From: Bacillus sp. FJAT-45350
GTDB taxonomy: Bacteria; Bacillota; Bacilli; Bacillales; NISU01
Direction: 5' to 3'
NCBI RefSeq assembly: GCF_002335805.1
Contig: NZ_NISU01000001.1
Span: forward strand, 1,868,079-1,932,078
DNA: 64,000 nucleotides
In this document: piece after piece, positions 1 to 8,252 of the stretch
Layout of the letters: each line of letters opens with the position of its first letter
Numbering within the stretch: position 1 is the stretch's first letter
Notes under the pieces: model-generated
The model's database searches: none
What the model was told of the DNA's origin: nothing
Seen by the model: the letters and a program-made list of their open reading frames with translations, nothing else
Program-made: the position numbers and the translations under genes

Positions 1-218
1 CAAATGCACAAATGCTAAAGCAAAATTCAGAAGATACGCTGAAAACTTTGGAAGAACCTGCAATTGCTGTTGATGCATTTAAAAAAGCTTATGAAGATGT
101 TTTTTCTGCTATCCAACTCACTGAACAGTCAAACGAACGTATTATTACAAGTGGCAAGAAATTCATAGAAGAAATGGACACTTTGAATAAGGAAATGAAA
201 ACTAAACTATTGAGTTAA
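1..218 (+). CDS. TelA-family (toxic anion resistance) protein, C-terminal end only
   Basis: This is the last 72 or so codons of a gene whose start lies left of the window. The reading frame is open from base 3 and reads N-A-Q before the first in-window Met. The stretch NAQMLKQNS followed by a long charged helix ending in KTKLL resembles the C-terminus of the TelA/YaaN/YceH family, cytosolic coiled-coil proteins linked to tellurite and cell-envelope stress resistance. Only the tail is visible, so the family call rests on the helical pattern and that short motif. The next gene, on the same strand 87 bases later, could be a partner, because TelA genes often travel with a second stress gene. Confidence 0.6.
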   Translation, partial: NAQMLKQNSEDTLKTLEEPAIAVDAFKKAYEDVFSAIQLTEQSNERIITSGKKFIEEMDTLNKEMKTKLLS

Positions 219-305
219 GGGTACTCTTTAAATGTTTATTCTACAGTGAAACTGCTATCCTTTTTCCCTACTCTACATTCAATCCAAATAAGGAGAGAAC
301 TACAA

Positions 306-1199
306 ATGTTTAGGCAATTTATTGAACTACCATGGGTTGAAAAGTTTTTACCTGATAAACACAAACCTGTAGATGAACGCCTTCTCTCAGATGAAATAAG
401 TTCAGAACTTATTTTCTCAGGAGAACAATTAATAGATTCGGTTATTAATAAATCTGATGGTCAAAACAAAAATCGTACAATTACAAAGAAGAATGACAAG
501 CGTTTCAAAATCACTTTAAAAATTTCTAAGAAACGGATTAAAATTATTTTAATGGATACTGGCGCTTCCACCGCACCTATAAAAAAGCGTATACAAATTG
601 AGTGCTTCCGTAAATACTTTAAATCAACAAATGGTATCGGAAAATGTAAAGAAGCATCAATTAATTATATTGATTCAAAAAAAACATTTGTGCGCAGCGT
701 TAGAAAGTCATCTCACTTGCAGTCAATTTTCTATAAAATTGATATGCTAGACGACGCATTAATGGGACAATTGATTAACGATACATCATCGACTCAGGTG
801 AAAACACTTAAAACCGGAAGTGAAGAAGGACAATTAATTTTAGAATTAAAACGAATAACGAATCATAAATCTACATTAGGTCTTGATCCATTACTCGAAA
901 ACAAAGTAAGCCGAATTTTAAAAGAATCAGAAAAGCTATTCCCGGACTTTTCACTACTTGATATTGAAGAACGGCATATTGTTAGGAGAATGCTTCGTGA
1001 GGATATACCAAATCTTATACACACGTACCTATCTCTATCACCGAAGAATCAACTATTACAAAAGGAACAAATTTTTATTACATTATCAAAAATGGAATTA
1101 ACGATTATCTCCTATGTCGAACGAATGGAAAAAGCACAAATCCAACACCTAGAACATCTGGTCAAATTAAACAACTTGCGCTATCCAACAGAGAAATAA
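306..1199 (+). CDS. Unrecognised 297-residue protein, possible TelA partner
   Basis: I do not recognise this family with confidence. The start is placed at the ATG at 306 because AGGAG lies 8 bases upstream; the frame stays open further 5' without a good ribosome site. Residues 55-180 are Lys-rich and basic, with predicted beta and loop character. The C-terminal 100 residues are clearly helical and contain the motif RRMLREDIPNLIHTYLSL, a pattern reminiscent of the helical XpaC-type proteins often encoded beside TelA. There is no signal peptide and no membrane segment. It lies just downstream of the TelA-like gene, so co-transcription is plausible. The XpaC link is inference. Confidence 0.55.
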   Translation: MFRQFIELPWVEKFLPDKHKPVDERLLSDEISSELIFSGEQLIDSVINKSDGQNKNRTITKKNDKRFKITLKISKKRIKIILMDTGASTAPIKKRIQIECFRKYFKSTNGIGKCKEASINYIDSKKTFVRSVRKSSHLQSIFYKIDMLDDALMGQLINDTSSTQVKTLKTGSEEGQLILELKRITNHKSTLGLDPLLENKVSRILKESEKLFPDFSLLDIEERHIVRRMLREDIPNLIHTYLSLSPKNQLLQKEQIFITLSKMELTIISYVERMEKAQIQHLEHLVKLNNLRYPTEK

Positions 1200-1202
1200 C
1201 TG

Positions 1203-1335
1203 CTAATTGTAGATTGTTAGTTGCGCGGCTTTAAACATAAAGTCGCGTAATATCACTAATTGACATTAACCATTAACAATTATCCATTTTTATTTATCCC
1301 CATTCATAATTCATAACTCATAATCAATCATAATT
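1203..1335. repeat. Dispersed palindromic A/T repeat, copy A
   Basis: The left arm (1203-1222) reads like TAATTGTAGATTGTTAG and the right arm (1301-1335) carries reiterated CATAATTCATAACTCAT. The same kind of arms recur at 41.7, 43.2 and 60.0 kb. Inside sits a 9-bp stem (1224-1247, CGCGGCTTTA against TAAAGTCGCG) that may end the upstream transcript. The element fills most of the gap between the TelA-side genes and the next MBL gene. Confidence 0.6.
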
Positions 1336-1383
1336 GCATTTTGCAATCGTTTTCTCTACACTTTCTATAAAGGGGGAATACAT

Positions 1384-2343
1384 ATGAATTCTAGAAAACC
1401 AATTAAGATTGATGACCGTATTCATTTAATTGATGGGTTTGACTTAGATATGCCGTCAAGAACAGGTTCTTACGTGATTCAGGAGGACAAATTAACATTA
1501 GTAGAAACAGGTCCTAGTAACTCAATTCCTTATATTTTAAAGGGATTAAATGAATTACAACTTGACCCAAAAGATATCGAATACATTATCGTTACACATA
1601 TTCACCTTGACCATTCTGGTGGCGCAGGCTTACTCTTAAAGGATTGTCCTAATGCGAAAATCGTTGTACATCCTAGAGGGGCTCGTCACCTTGTAGATCC
1701 AAGTCGTTTAGTACAAGGAGCAAGAGCTGTATATGGTGAGGATTTCGATCGTCTATTTAGCCCAGTTCTTCCAATTGCTGAAGAGAAATTACTAGTAATG
1801 GAAGATGGAGATACATTACAAATTGGTGAAAACTGTACGTTAACATTCTATGATACACCAGGTCATGCTGACCACCATTTCAGCATCCACGATCCTATAA
1901 GTAACGGTATCTTTACTGGTGATACACTCGGTGTACGCTATGAAGAACATCGAGATTTAGGAGAGAAGTTATTCCTCCCTTCTACTTCACCTAGTCAATT
2001 TAAACCTGATGCCGTTCTTTCATCACTAGAGCGTATTAAAGAGTTAAACGTTTCTAAAATTTATTTCGGTCACTTCGGTGCAGAATCTGATGTGGAAGAA
2101 GTATATAGACAAATTGAGCATTGGCTTCCAATTTTTATGGAAGTTGGTCAAAAAGCAGTAGATACTGGGCAAGATTATAAATGGACAGCTAAAGAATTAG
2201 TCACTCTTGTCCAAAAAAGTTTACATGAAAAAGGTGTCCCAGATGACCATCCTATATATGGAATTTTAAGCTTAGACATGGAAGTTTGTACAATGGGAAT
2301 ACATCTTTACATCGAGAAGCTAGCTAAACGAGCAGATAAGTAA
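1384..2343 (+). CDS. MBL-fold metallo-hydrolase
   Basis: This is a 319-residue cytosolic metallo-beta-lactamase fold hydrolase. It carries the metal-binding THIHLDHSGG motif near residue 73, a later Asp-His pair in DTPGHADHH, an FTGD aspartate and a C-terminal GHFG histidine, so all the usual di-metal ligands are present. Length and layout resemble the glyoxalase II/flavodiiron-like group of uncharacterised Bacillus hydrolases. The start ATG is preceded by AAGGGGG with good spacing. It is a single gene closed by a strong bidirectional hairpin. The substrate cannot be deduced from sequence or context. Confidence 0.85.
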   Translation: MNSRKPIKIDDRIHLIDGFDLDMPSRTGSYVIQEDKLTLVETGPSNSIPYILKGLNELQLDPKDIEYIIVTHIHLDHSGGAGLLLKDCPNAKIVVHPRGARHLVDPSRLVQGARAVYGEDFDRLFSPVLPIAEEKLLVMEDGDTLQIGENCTLTFYDTPGHADHHFSIHDPISNGIFTGDTLGVRYEEHRDLGEKLFLPSTSPSQFKPDAVLSSLERIKELNVSKIYFGHFGAESDVEEVYRQIEHWLPIFMEVGQKAVDTGQDYKWTAKELVTLVQKSLHEKGVPDDHPIYGILSLDMEVCTMGIHLYIEKLAKRADK

Positions 2344-2346
2344 GCA

Positions 2347-2388
2347 AAGGAGCTTGTAATAAGGACTAATCCTTATCACAAGCTCCTT
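2347..2388. terminator. Bidirectional rho-independent terminator
   Basis: A near-perfect long stem, AAGGAGCTTGT...ACAAGCTCCTT, has an inner ATAAGGA/TCCTTAT pairing. It lies between the convergent MBL hydrolase gene and the guanylate kinase-like gene and is followed by T-rich sequence on the plus strand. Confidence 0.85.
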
Positions 2389-2394
2389 CTTTTA

Positions 2395-2970
2395 TTATTT
2401 CTTTGCAGTTAAGTGGCTTTCAATAGCATTTGTTACTTCAAACACAGTATGAGAAAGCTCATAGTTCTCAAATGCATGTTCACATTTTTCTTTGTAATTT
2501 AACTCTTCATCATAGTGACTCATATGCTCTTCAATTACTTCAGGAGTATCTCCACGTTCTTCTTGTCGTTTAATAACAGTATCTCTATCAGCATATAAGA
2601 AAATACGAATGACTTTATCTCCATATAGTTCTTTAAGTATGTCAGCACCATGATTATTTAAAACAATATAAATACAACCATGTTTTGAGAAGCTTTCTTT
2701 TACATCAGCTTCTTTGATTCCATAAAGTTGGCCATTAATTTCAACCTTCTCAATAAACTCATTATTATCGTATGCTTGTTTGAAATCTTCTCTAGAAAGA
2801 TAATGATAATCTACATCTTCAGTTTCATAAGGACGTTTTTTTCGAGTTGTTGATGATACAACACCTTCCATATTAAGTGTGCTACCAACAAGCTTCGCAA
2901 TCGTTTTTCTTCCGGAACCGTCTGGACCTGTAAAAACAAAAATCATTTCCTTTTCATTTAGATTATACAT
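2395..2970 (-). CDS. Guanylate kinase-like protein with altered P-loop
   Basis: This 191-residue protein has the guanylate kinase fold. An N-terminal P-loop (GPDGSGRKT, residues 15-23) is followed by STTRKKRPYE and VDYHYLSREDF, which match the GMP-binding and lid segments of Gmk, then a YGI motif and an RQEERGD lid arginine region. The start is taken at the third in-frame Met (2970) because GGGAGGA sits 6 bases upstream. The Walker A lysine position is Arg (G-R-K-T instead of G-K-G-T), unusual for an active enzyme. It is probably a paralogue of the housekeeping gmk, which in Bacillus lies near rpoZ. Function is open: a kinase with shifted lysine or a nucleotide-sensing derivative. Confidence 0.75.
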   Translation of the reverse strand: MYNLNEKEMIFVFTGPDGSGRKTIAKLVGSTLNMEGVVSSTTRKKRPYETEDVDYHYLSREDFKQAYDNNEFIEKVEINGQLYGIKEADVKESFSKHGCIYIVLNNHGADILKELYGDKVIRIFLYADRDTVIKRQEERGDTPEVIEEHMSHYDEELNYKEKCEHAFENYELSHTVFEVTNAIESHLTAKK

Positions 2971-3119
2971 ATACATTCCTCCCAATCATATCTATTACAT
3001 CAGAATATACTGAAAATTCAACTGCGATATAACCACTGCTATTACACAGTGGTTATATTATATTATTTCTCTAAAATTTTTACAATTCCTTCTTTATTTA
3101 TAACTTTTATTAATGTATT

Positions 3120-3422
3120 TTATAGGACAGTTACAAATTGGTCAATTTTACAAATTTTTAATATGTTTTTAATTGGCTCTGATGCATTAGAAATGATTAT
3201 TTCAGATTCCTTAGAAAGGGGATGTAGCCACTTGATTAATAAGCTCACTCCAGTTGAATCGATAAATCTCACATCGGATAAATCAATTTCAATCTCCTTC
3301 GCTTTCACTTCAAAATCTTGTTCCATTATCGTAATCTCCAATTCACGAGCAGTTTCAAAATTAATATCCCCCTGTACAATTACAGCAAGCTTCGAATCCT
3401 CTTTATTTATAAATTCAATCAT
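3120..3422 (-). CDS. STAS-domain anti-anti-sigma factor (RsbV-like)
   Basis: This is a 100-residue single STAS domain. It contains DLSDVRFIDSTGVSLL, with the phosphorylatable serine at residue 56 followed by Thr57, the same arrangement and numbering as RsbV of B. subtilis. The frame extends upstream through the neighbouring kinase gene, but the start is set at the ATG at 3422, where GAGAGGAG gives a proper ribosome site. By family knowledge it would bind the RsbW-like kinase when dephosphorylated and be released when phosphorylated. It is the last gene of the group running from the globin receptor. Its dephosphorylating partner is probably the divergent receiver-PP2C protein at 5902. Confidence 0.85.
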   Translation of the reverse strand: MIEFINKEDSKLAVIVQGDINFETARELEITIMEQDFEVKAKEIEIDLSDVRFIDSTGVSLLIKWLHPLSKESEIIISNASEPIKNILKICKIDQFVTVL

Positions 3423-3444
3423 TCTAGTATGACTCCTCTCAAAT

Positions 3445-3855
3445 TTAATCCCGTAAAAAAACAACTGTAGCAATTCTACCGGTACTATCATAAAAAAACT
3501 CATGGCAAATTTGGTCGATGAACAACAAGCCTCTTCCACCGATTTGATTCGCGGATGGTGCTTCACTTGGAACGTTTTCCTCCCATTTAAAGCCCTCTCC
3601 ATAGTCCTCAATTACTAAAAAAATCTTGTTATTATCCCAGTTCACTTCTACATCAACTTTTTTATTCTCATTTGTACTAGAATGTACAATTACATTACAG
3701 AAGATTTCCCACATAGCTAATTTAAAATTGTAATAAAGTAAGCTAGTGTCATCTAACTTTATCTGTTCATTTACTTTTTCTAATATATTTTCAACATGAC
3801 TAGAAATATTGGAGTTAGTTAATACATTACATTTATATTTAATCATTGCTTTCAT
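3445..3855 (-). CDS. Anti-sigma factor-type histidine kinase-like ATPase (RsbW-like)
   Basis: This is a 136-residue GHKL ATPase domain with an N box (AMWEIFCNVIVHS), G1 box (VIEDYGEGF) and G2 box (IGGRGLLFI), the set typical of RsbW/SpoIIAB serine kinases. By family knowledge it phosphorylates the STAS protein and sequesters a target, classically a sigma factor. The start overlaps the end of the 109-residue gene by 17 bases, so translation is probably coupled; a Met at 3846 is an alternative. The STAS gene begins 22 bases after its stop. No sigma factor is encoded near it, so the bound target is unknown. Confidence 0.85.
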   Translation of the reverse strand: MKAMIKYKCNVLTNSNISSHVENILEKVNEQIKLDDTSLLYYNFKLAMWEIFCNVIVHSSTNENKKVDVEVNWDNNKIFLVIEDYGEGFKWEENVPSEAPSANQIGGRGLLFIDQICHEFFYDSTGRIATVVFLRD

Positions 3856-4168
3856 CTTTCATGAATAATTTTATCAAATCATCTAAGTACGGGTGTCTAT
3901 ATTCGCCTTGGTGTTCTAGACGATATAATTGACTCCATAATGAGTTGTAGGTTGAACGATATTTATGTGATAATGTACGATCTTGATGACTTCTTTGTAT
4001 GTGCATTAACCTCCATTTAGCGTAATTTCGTTCGACATTAAGATTTTCTATTTGTCCGATGTCTATTCGAATTAATTGCTCATTTGATTCATGAAGTAAT
4101 ACTTCTGTCATTTCCTCTAATGAATTAAATGTACGTTCTTCATATTTAAGACGAATAATATTCTCCAC
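3839..4168 (-). CDS. Orphan 109-residue protein in the partner-switching operon
   Basis: I do not recognise this family. It starts with GTG at 4168 (AGGAAG and AGGTG upstream) and overlaps the kinase gene by 17 bases. The sequence is soluble and mostly helical, with an N-terminal beta-like segment (IIRLKYEERTF) and a basic, aromatic central part (YAKWRLMHIQRSHQDR, then LWSQLYRLEHQGEYRHPYLDD). There is no signal peptide or membrane segment. Its position between an oxygen-type chemoreceptor and an RsbW-like kinase makes it a candidate input or output protein of the switch. That role is inference from context only. Confidence 0.65.
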   Translation of the reverse strand: MENIIRLKYEERTFNSLEEMTEVLLHESNEQLIRIDIGQIENLNVERNYAKWRLMHIQRSHQDRTLSHKYRSTYNSLWSQLYRLEHQGEYRHPYLDDLIKLFMKDESND

Positions 4169-4203
4169 AATTACACCTACTTCCTTTCAGTGATTCAGCA
4201 AAA

Positions 4204-5583
4204 TTAACGGAATTTACTACTTAGCTCACTATTTAAGTAACTTAATTCCTCTGCCATATTGGCAATGTTTTGAGATGCTTCTGAAATTTCTTGGAATGTT
4301 TCTTTAAATTCCTTAACAAAGCCACTAAATTTTTGAATTCTCTCATCACTTTCCTGTACACCATTTACAGAACGATCTAATACATCAATGATTCGTTGGT
4401 TCATATCACGGAATGTACTCGTTTGGTCAACAATTTTAATAAAGGCGTTCTCAAAATTTGCAGTTTTATCCTGAACCATTGTTATTTGTTCCTGGATATG
4501 ATCTAGCGCCTCTTGTGTTTGATTTGCTAATTTACGTACTTCTTTAGCAACTACAGAGAATCCTCGACCTTGTTCTCCTGCTCTTGCCGCTTCAATTGTC
4601 GCATTCAAAGAAAGAACATTTGTTTGATTCGAAATATCACGTATAACTTTAACAACCTGACCAATTTTCGTTGAGCTCTCTGTCAATTCAGTTGTTAAAT
4701 TTTTCGTCTCTTCAATAGTCTTCACAATTCTGTCAACTTCTGTTAGAGCAGAAGATACATCGTTTTTACCTGCCTGAACTTGTTCTATCATTACTTGCGA
4801 TGTTTCCTGAATTTCATTAATTCCTGTTAGCATCGTTTGTACGTGTTTCTCTTTATCCTCTATAGAAGAAGTTGTTTGTTCAGCATTAGCCGCTAACGTC
4901 ACAGAAGAATCATTTAGTCGGTGTTGTAATTCCTCAACTTCATTTAGTTTCATCATTGACGAAGTGTAGGATTCTATATATGTGTGTATCGCAATTTGCA
5001 TATCGAAAGAACATAGCTTTAGAAATGAATGATAAAGCTCTTCAATTTCTTTTGTATTTGACATCTCTCGGTTTAATACGGAAAGAACACTATTTTGAAT
5101 AACTGTATATGCTCCAATGTACCACTCCGGGAACAAGTTGATTCTATTATGTACATTACCAATTACCTTACGTCTGACTACATAATCAGAGCCTACTTCA
5201 CCAGATACCATGTCCAAAATATATTTTTGTAACGTTAACTTCAATTTATCAATAGAAGAATTAGTATCAATGATTTGTAATAAATGTGGCATCGTACTTA
5301 AACGTCCATAAAATTCGTCTACTATTATTTCAGCATTTTTTTCAAAAACAGGACGAGCATTCGCTAATCGTTGAATATCTTCCGCTTGTAAATTCACGAA
5401 TTGTAATTGAGTACGTTCATTACTATCTAATAATTCTTGAAAATGTTTTTTTACAGTGTCAGATAACGAGATTGATGAATTAAACTCTACGCTAGATGAT
5501 GGTGTAGCTTTTCCTTCCTTTTCAAAAAAATTTACTGATCCTTTTTCATTTCCAAACAACGAACTGAATGGGCATTTAGTCAT
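4204..5583 (-). CDS. Globin-coupled methyl-accepting chemotaxis protein (HemAT-like), copy 1
   Basis: This 459-residue soluble chemoreceptor has a protoglobin sensor (about residues 45-215) and a signalling domain with the hairpin tip [20 protein letters not shown] and [15 protein letters not shown]. Aligned by eye to B. subtilis HemAT, the heme-pocket residues are kept: Tyr92 (for Tyr70, in DEFYGRL), Thr117 (for Thr95) and proximal His145 (for His123, in NVHNRINL). It should therefore bind oxygen or another diatomic ligand. No transmembrane segment is present. The start is the second ATG (5583), which has AGGGGGA at good spacing. It heads an operon-like series with the orphan protein, the RsbW-like kinase and the STAS protein. 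A second, divergent copy lies at 22.1-23.4 kb. Confidence 0.9.
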   Translation of the reverse strand: MTKCPFSSLFGNEKGSVNFFEKEGKATPSSSVEFNSSISLSDTVKKHFQELLDSNERTQLQFVNLQAEDIQRLANARPVFEKNAEIIVDEFYGRLSTMPHLLQIIDTNSSIDKLKLTLQKYILDMVSGEVGSDYVVRRKVIGNVHNRINLFPEWYIGAYTVIQNSVLSVLNREMSNTKEIEELYHSFLKLCSFDMQIAIHTYIESYTSSMMKLNEVEELQHRLNDSSVTLAANAEQTTSSIEDKEKHVQTMLTGINEIQETSQVMIEQVQAGKNDVSSALTEVDRIVKTIEETKNLTTELTESSTKIGQVVKVIRDISNQTNVLSLNATIEAARAGEQGRGFSVVAKEVRKLANQTQEALDHIQEQITMVQDKTANFENAFIKIVDQTSTFRDMNQRIIDVLDRSVNGVQESDERIQKFSGFVKEFKETFQEISEASQNIANMAEELSYLNSELSSKFR

Positions 5584-5589
5584 AGTCAT

Positions 5590-5901
5590 TTCCCCCTATT
5601 ACTTAATTAACCGATATACACAATTTTATGTCATTCTATATGTAAATCTCATATTTTTTCTGTTTTTCTAGAATATAAACTTTTCAAAGGATAGTTACAT
5701 TTTCCCTTTTTACACTACTAAAAGCCTATGTATAATGATATTATATGATACATCGTAAACAATGAAAATAGATTTTATAAAAAAATACCTTAATACGTAT
5801 ATTGGCTAATGAAACGACCAAAGATAAACGATTGAAAAACATTAAGATATTTTAGTACTATCTGTGTAAACAATGGAAAGCATTTGAAAGGACGTACTGA
5901 A
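5590..5901. promoter_or_regulatory. Divergent intergenic region with SigA-type promoter (5709-5736, plus strand)
   Basis: This 312-base gap separates the receptor operon from the phosphatase gene. On the plus strand TTTACA (5709-5714), a 16-base spacer and TATAAT (5731-5736) form a good vegetative promoter, giving a leader of about 160 bases before the phosphatase start. I see no convincing minus-strand promoter and no gene in the gap. Confidence 0.55.
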
Positions 5902-7074
5902 ATGAAAATTATGATAGTGGACGATTCTCGTGATGACCAAATCCTAATTGAACATTACCTAAAACAAGCTGGTATTGACCAATTAGTATTCTATAGTTCT
6001 AGTTTAAAGGCATTTGAAGCATTAGAGTTATGGGATAGACAAAACAGTGAAAGTAAATTTCCTGATTTACTTTTAGTAGATATTATGATGCCGACAATGA
6101 ACGGTTTAGAGTTTTGTCAAATTATTAAGCAAAAGCCTAGGCTTGCAGAGATCCCTGTCATTGTTATGACTGCTAGTGATAAAATCTCTTATTTAGAACA
6201 AGCATTTGAAGTTGGTGCAAGAGACTTTATCAAAAAGCCTCTTAAAAGAATCGAATTACTATCAAGAGTAAAACAAGCCTTTAACCTTTATAAGGAACGT
6301 ATAAATCGCGAAAATGCGGAACAAAAATTATGTGATGTATTAAATGATTTACAACAAGATATCTCAATAGCTAAGCAAATCCAGAAAAACATGCTTGGCC
6401 GAGCGTTTTCAAATCAGTCTTTATCTATTGATGCTCGTTTTATTCCTTCAACAGAATTATCAGGTGATTTGTATTATTGGGTACCCATTGATAAACATAA
6501 ATACGGATTAATTATTTGCGATGTTCGAGGTCACGGTATCCCTGGTGCTCTTATCAGCATGTCGATTCGCTCTCTTCTTTATGGATTATTCACAAGAGTA
6601 ACCGAGCCTGTTCAAGTTATATCAGAATTAAATCGACACATGTACCGTCTCTATATTGCAGACGACCCTGATAGGTTAATATCTTATTATTTCACAGCTA
6701 TTTACCTATTAATTGATACAAAAGAAAAGAAAATAGAGTATAGTAATGCAGGTCATCCACCTGGTTTACTATTCAAACCAGATTCTACTCATGAAGTACT
6801 AAATATTGGTTCACCTCCTATTGGACTTCTTTCAGATATCATCATTAATAAGGGAGAAATTCAGTATGAAGTAGGGTCTACAATCTTTTTATATAGTGAT
6901 GGATTAACCGAACTGCCAGACAATCGAGAAATTGATGGCGTACAATTTTTGTGTAATATCGTCAACAAAGAAAACCTTGATGATCCGCAATTATTAGACT
7001 TAATGATCGAACATCGATTACAGGCTTCGAGTACAGAGGATGACATTTGTCTCATTTCCATTAAACTACAGTAA
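5902..7074 (+). CDS. Response regulator with PP2C (SpoIIE/RsbU-type) phosphatase output
   Basis: This 390-residue cytosolic protein has an N-terminal CheY-like receiver (acidic pair in IVDDSRDD, phospho-acceptor Asp60 in LLLVDIMMPT, Lys in FIKKPL), a short coiled linker and a C-terminal PPM phosphatase. The phosphatase keeps the metal-site aspartates (SGDLYYW, CDVRGHG, YSDGLTE, EDDICL). By family it would dephosphorylate a STAS protein when its receiver is phosphorylated. The start is the ATG at 5902, with AAAGGA 9 bases upstream; the upstream TTG has none. The receptor-kinase-STAS operon is divergent, so this phosphatase and the STAS protein are probable partners. No cognate histidine kinase is encoded nearby. 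Confidence 0.9.
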   Translation: MKIMIVDDSRDDQILIEHYLKQAGIDQLVFYSSSLKAFEALELWDRQNSESKFPDLLLVDIMMPTMNGLEFCQIIKQKPRLAEIPVIVMTASDKISYLEQAFEVGARDFIKKPLKRIELLSRVKQAFNLYKERINRENAEQKLCDVLNDLQQDISIAKQIQKNMLGRAFSNQSLSIDARFIPSTELSGDLYYWVPIDKHKYGLIICDVRGHGIPGALISMSIRSLLYGLFTRVTEPVQVISELNRHMYRLYIADDPDRLISYYFTAIYLLIDTKEKKIEYSNAGHPPGLLFKPDSTHEVLNIGSPPIGLLSDIIINKGEIQYEVGSTIFLYSDGLTELPDNREIDGVQFLCNIVNKENLDDPQLLDLMIEHRLQASSTEDDICLISIKLQ

Positions 7075-7157
7075 CATAGACTTGCAGAATCACGCTATTT
7101 TTGACTATAATAATACTATCGTATAATGTCGAACAAAGTCCAAAAGTGAGGGTTTTC

Positions 7158-8168
7158 ATGAATCGTAAACAAGCACACACACTAATTGGAAGTTACGTTC
7201 TAATTGATGAACAAACAGAAGGTCAATATATTGGTACATTACTCCAAGTTATTGCAGAGCCAAGAAAGCCTTGGAAGGGAATTGTAAAGGTCGCTTCTAT
7301 TCACACATTACCTTTACAAGAGTTAAGTCCAGATGGGGAGTTCACTCTACAAGAGCCTTTATACAAAGAAAACGAAGAAATAGAAGTAACAGGATCTAAA
7401 GTAATGTTTTTCGAAGATGAAGTAGAGACTTATCAAGAATCTCTTATCACTTCACTTACAAAAGAAATTGATATTCAAAAAGACCAATTGAAAATTCTTT
7501 CATCTCTACTAACGTATTTACAAATGTTAGACCCAGAGAAAGCAGAAGAATACCAAAGGTTCTTTACTTCAGATGACGACCCAGAAATCAAGGATACTAA
7601 CTATGTTTACTACTTATTAAATGAAGTAAAAAACCAGGTAATGTTATATGACGAAGACCAAGAACAATACTTGGCTCTAGAAGGCTGTCCTTTTGAGTTT
7701 GAATTATATTATGAAAAACAATGGAGAAAGTGTCATTATATATCTGGTATGGAATTTCAGCTAGAGAATGATGAAGTAATTGAGTTATCTCCTGATGTAA
7801 TGCTACGTCTAGAGAAACAACAATTTGAACCATATCATCTACTAATTAATGAACTTGAAAAGCCAGCTTTAGAATCATTAGAAAAAAGCTTACAATCTTT
7901 CAAAGTATCACATGATGATGTTGTACATTGTCAGAACTCATTATTACTTCAGTTGCTTCACTCTACAGAGAGTAAGCAATTTAAGGGTGTAAACTTCATT
8001 ACATTCCAAACAAAGCAGCAAACTGTTGTTGTTCAACACCACTATGAACGTACTCTTTCGGAAAATGACAATGATGATGTATATGACCGTTTTGAATTCA
8101 CTACAGACAAAGGACAACGATCCATTGTCACATATACAAATGAATTTTCAACGAGAGATAAAAATTAA
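7158..8168 (+). CDS. DUF2777-type conserved protein
   Basis: This soluble 336-residue acidic protein begins MNRKQAHTLIGSYVLIDEQ and continues with a GQYIGTL...EPRKPWKG segment. That N-terminus I associate with the Bacillus DUF2777 family of unknown function. The start is the ATG at 7158, after GAGGG; the frame extends to 7101 without a ribosome site. No catalytic motif, signal peptide or membrane segment is visible. It follows the phosphatase gene by 83 bases on the same strand and could be read through from it. A strong shared terminator separates it from ydbT. No function is proposed. Confidence 0.7.
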   Translation: MNRKQAHTLIGSYVLIDEQTEGQYIGTLLQVIAEPRKPWKGIVKVASIHTLPLQELSPDGEFTLQEPLYKENEEIEVTGSKVMFFEDEVETYQESLITSLTKEIDIQKDQLKILSSLLTYLQMLDPEKAEEYQRFFTSDDDPEIKDTNYVYYLLNEVKNQVMLYDEDQEQYLALEGCPFEFELYYEKQWRKCHYISGMEFQLENDEVIELSPDVMLRLEKQQFEPYHLLINELEKPALESLEKSLQSFKVSHDDVVHCQNSLLLQLLHSTESKQFKGVNFITFQTKQQTVVVQHHYERTLSENDNDDVYDRFEFTTDKGQRSIVTYTNEFSTRDKN

Positions 8169-8213
8169 TCAAATCAAAGTCCGAGTAGCGATAATTATTG
8201 ATACTAAGCATTT

Positions 8214-8252
8214 AAAAAAGCAGTAACCATTGAGTTGGTTACTGCTTTTTTT
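8214..8252. terminator. Bidirectional terminator between DUF2777 gene and ydbT
   Basis: A 16-bp stem, AAAAAAGCAGTAACCA against TGGTTACTGCTTTTTT with a short loop, has T runs on both strands. It overlaps the ydbT stop codon. Confidence 0.9.

Noticed and set aside
3049-3432. Open frame on the plus strand across the STAS gene
   Set aside because: It is antisense to a well-supported STAS gene, has no ribosome site and shows no protein-like motif.
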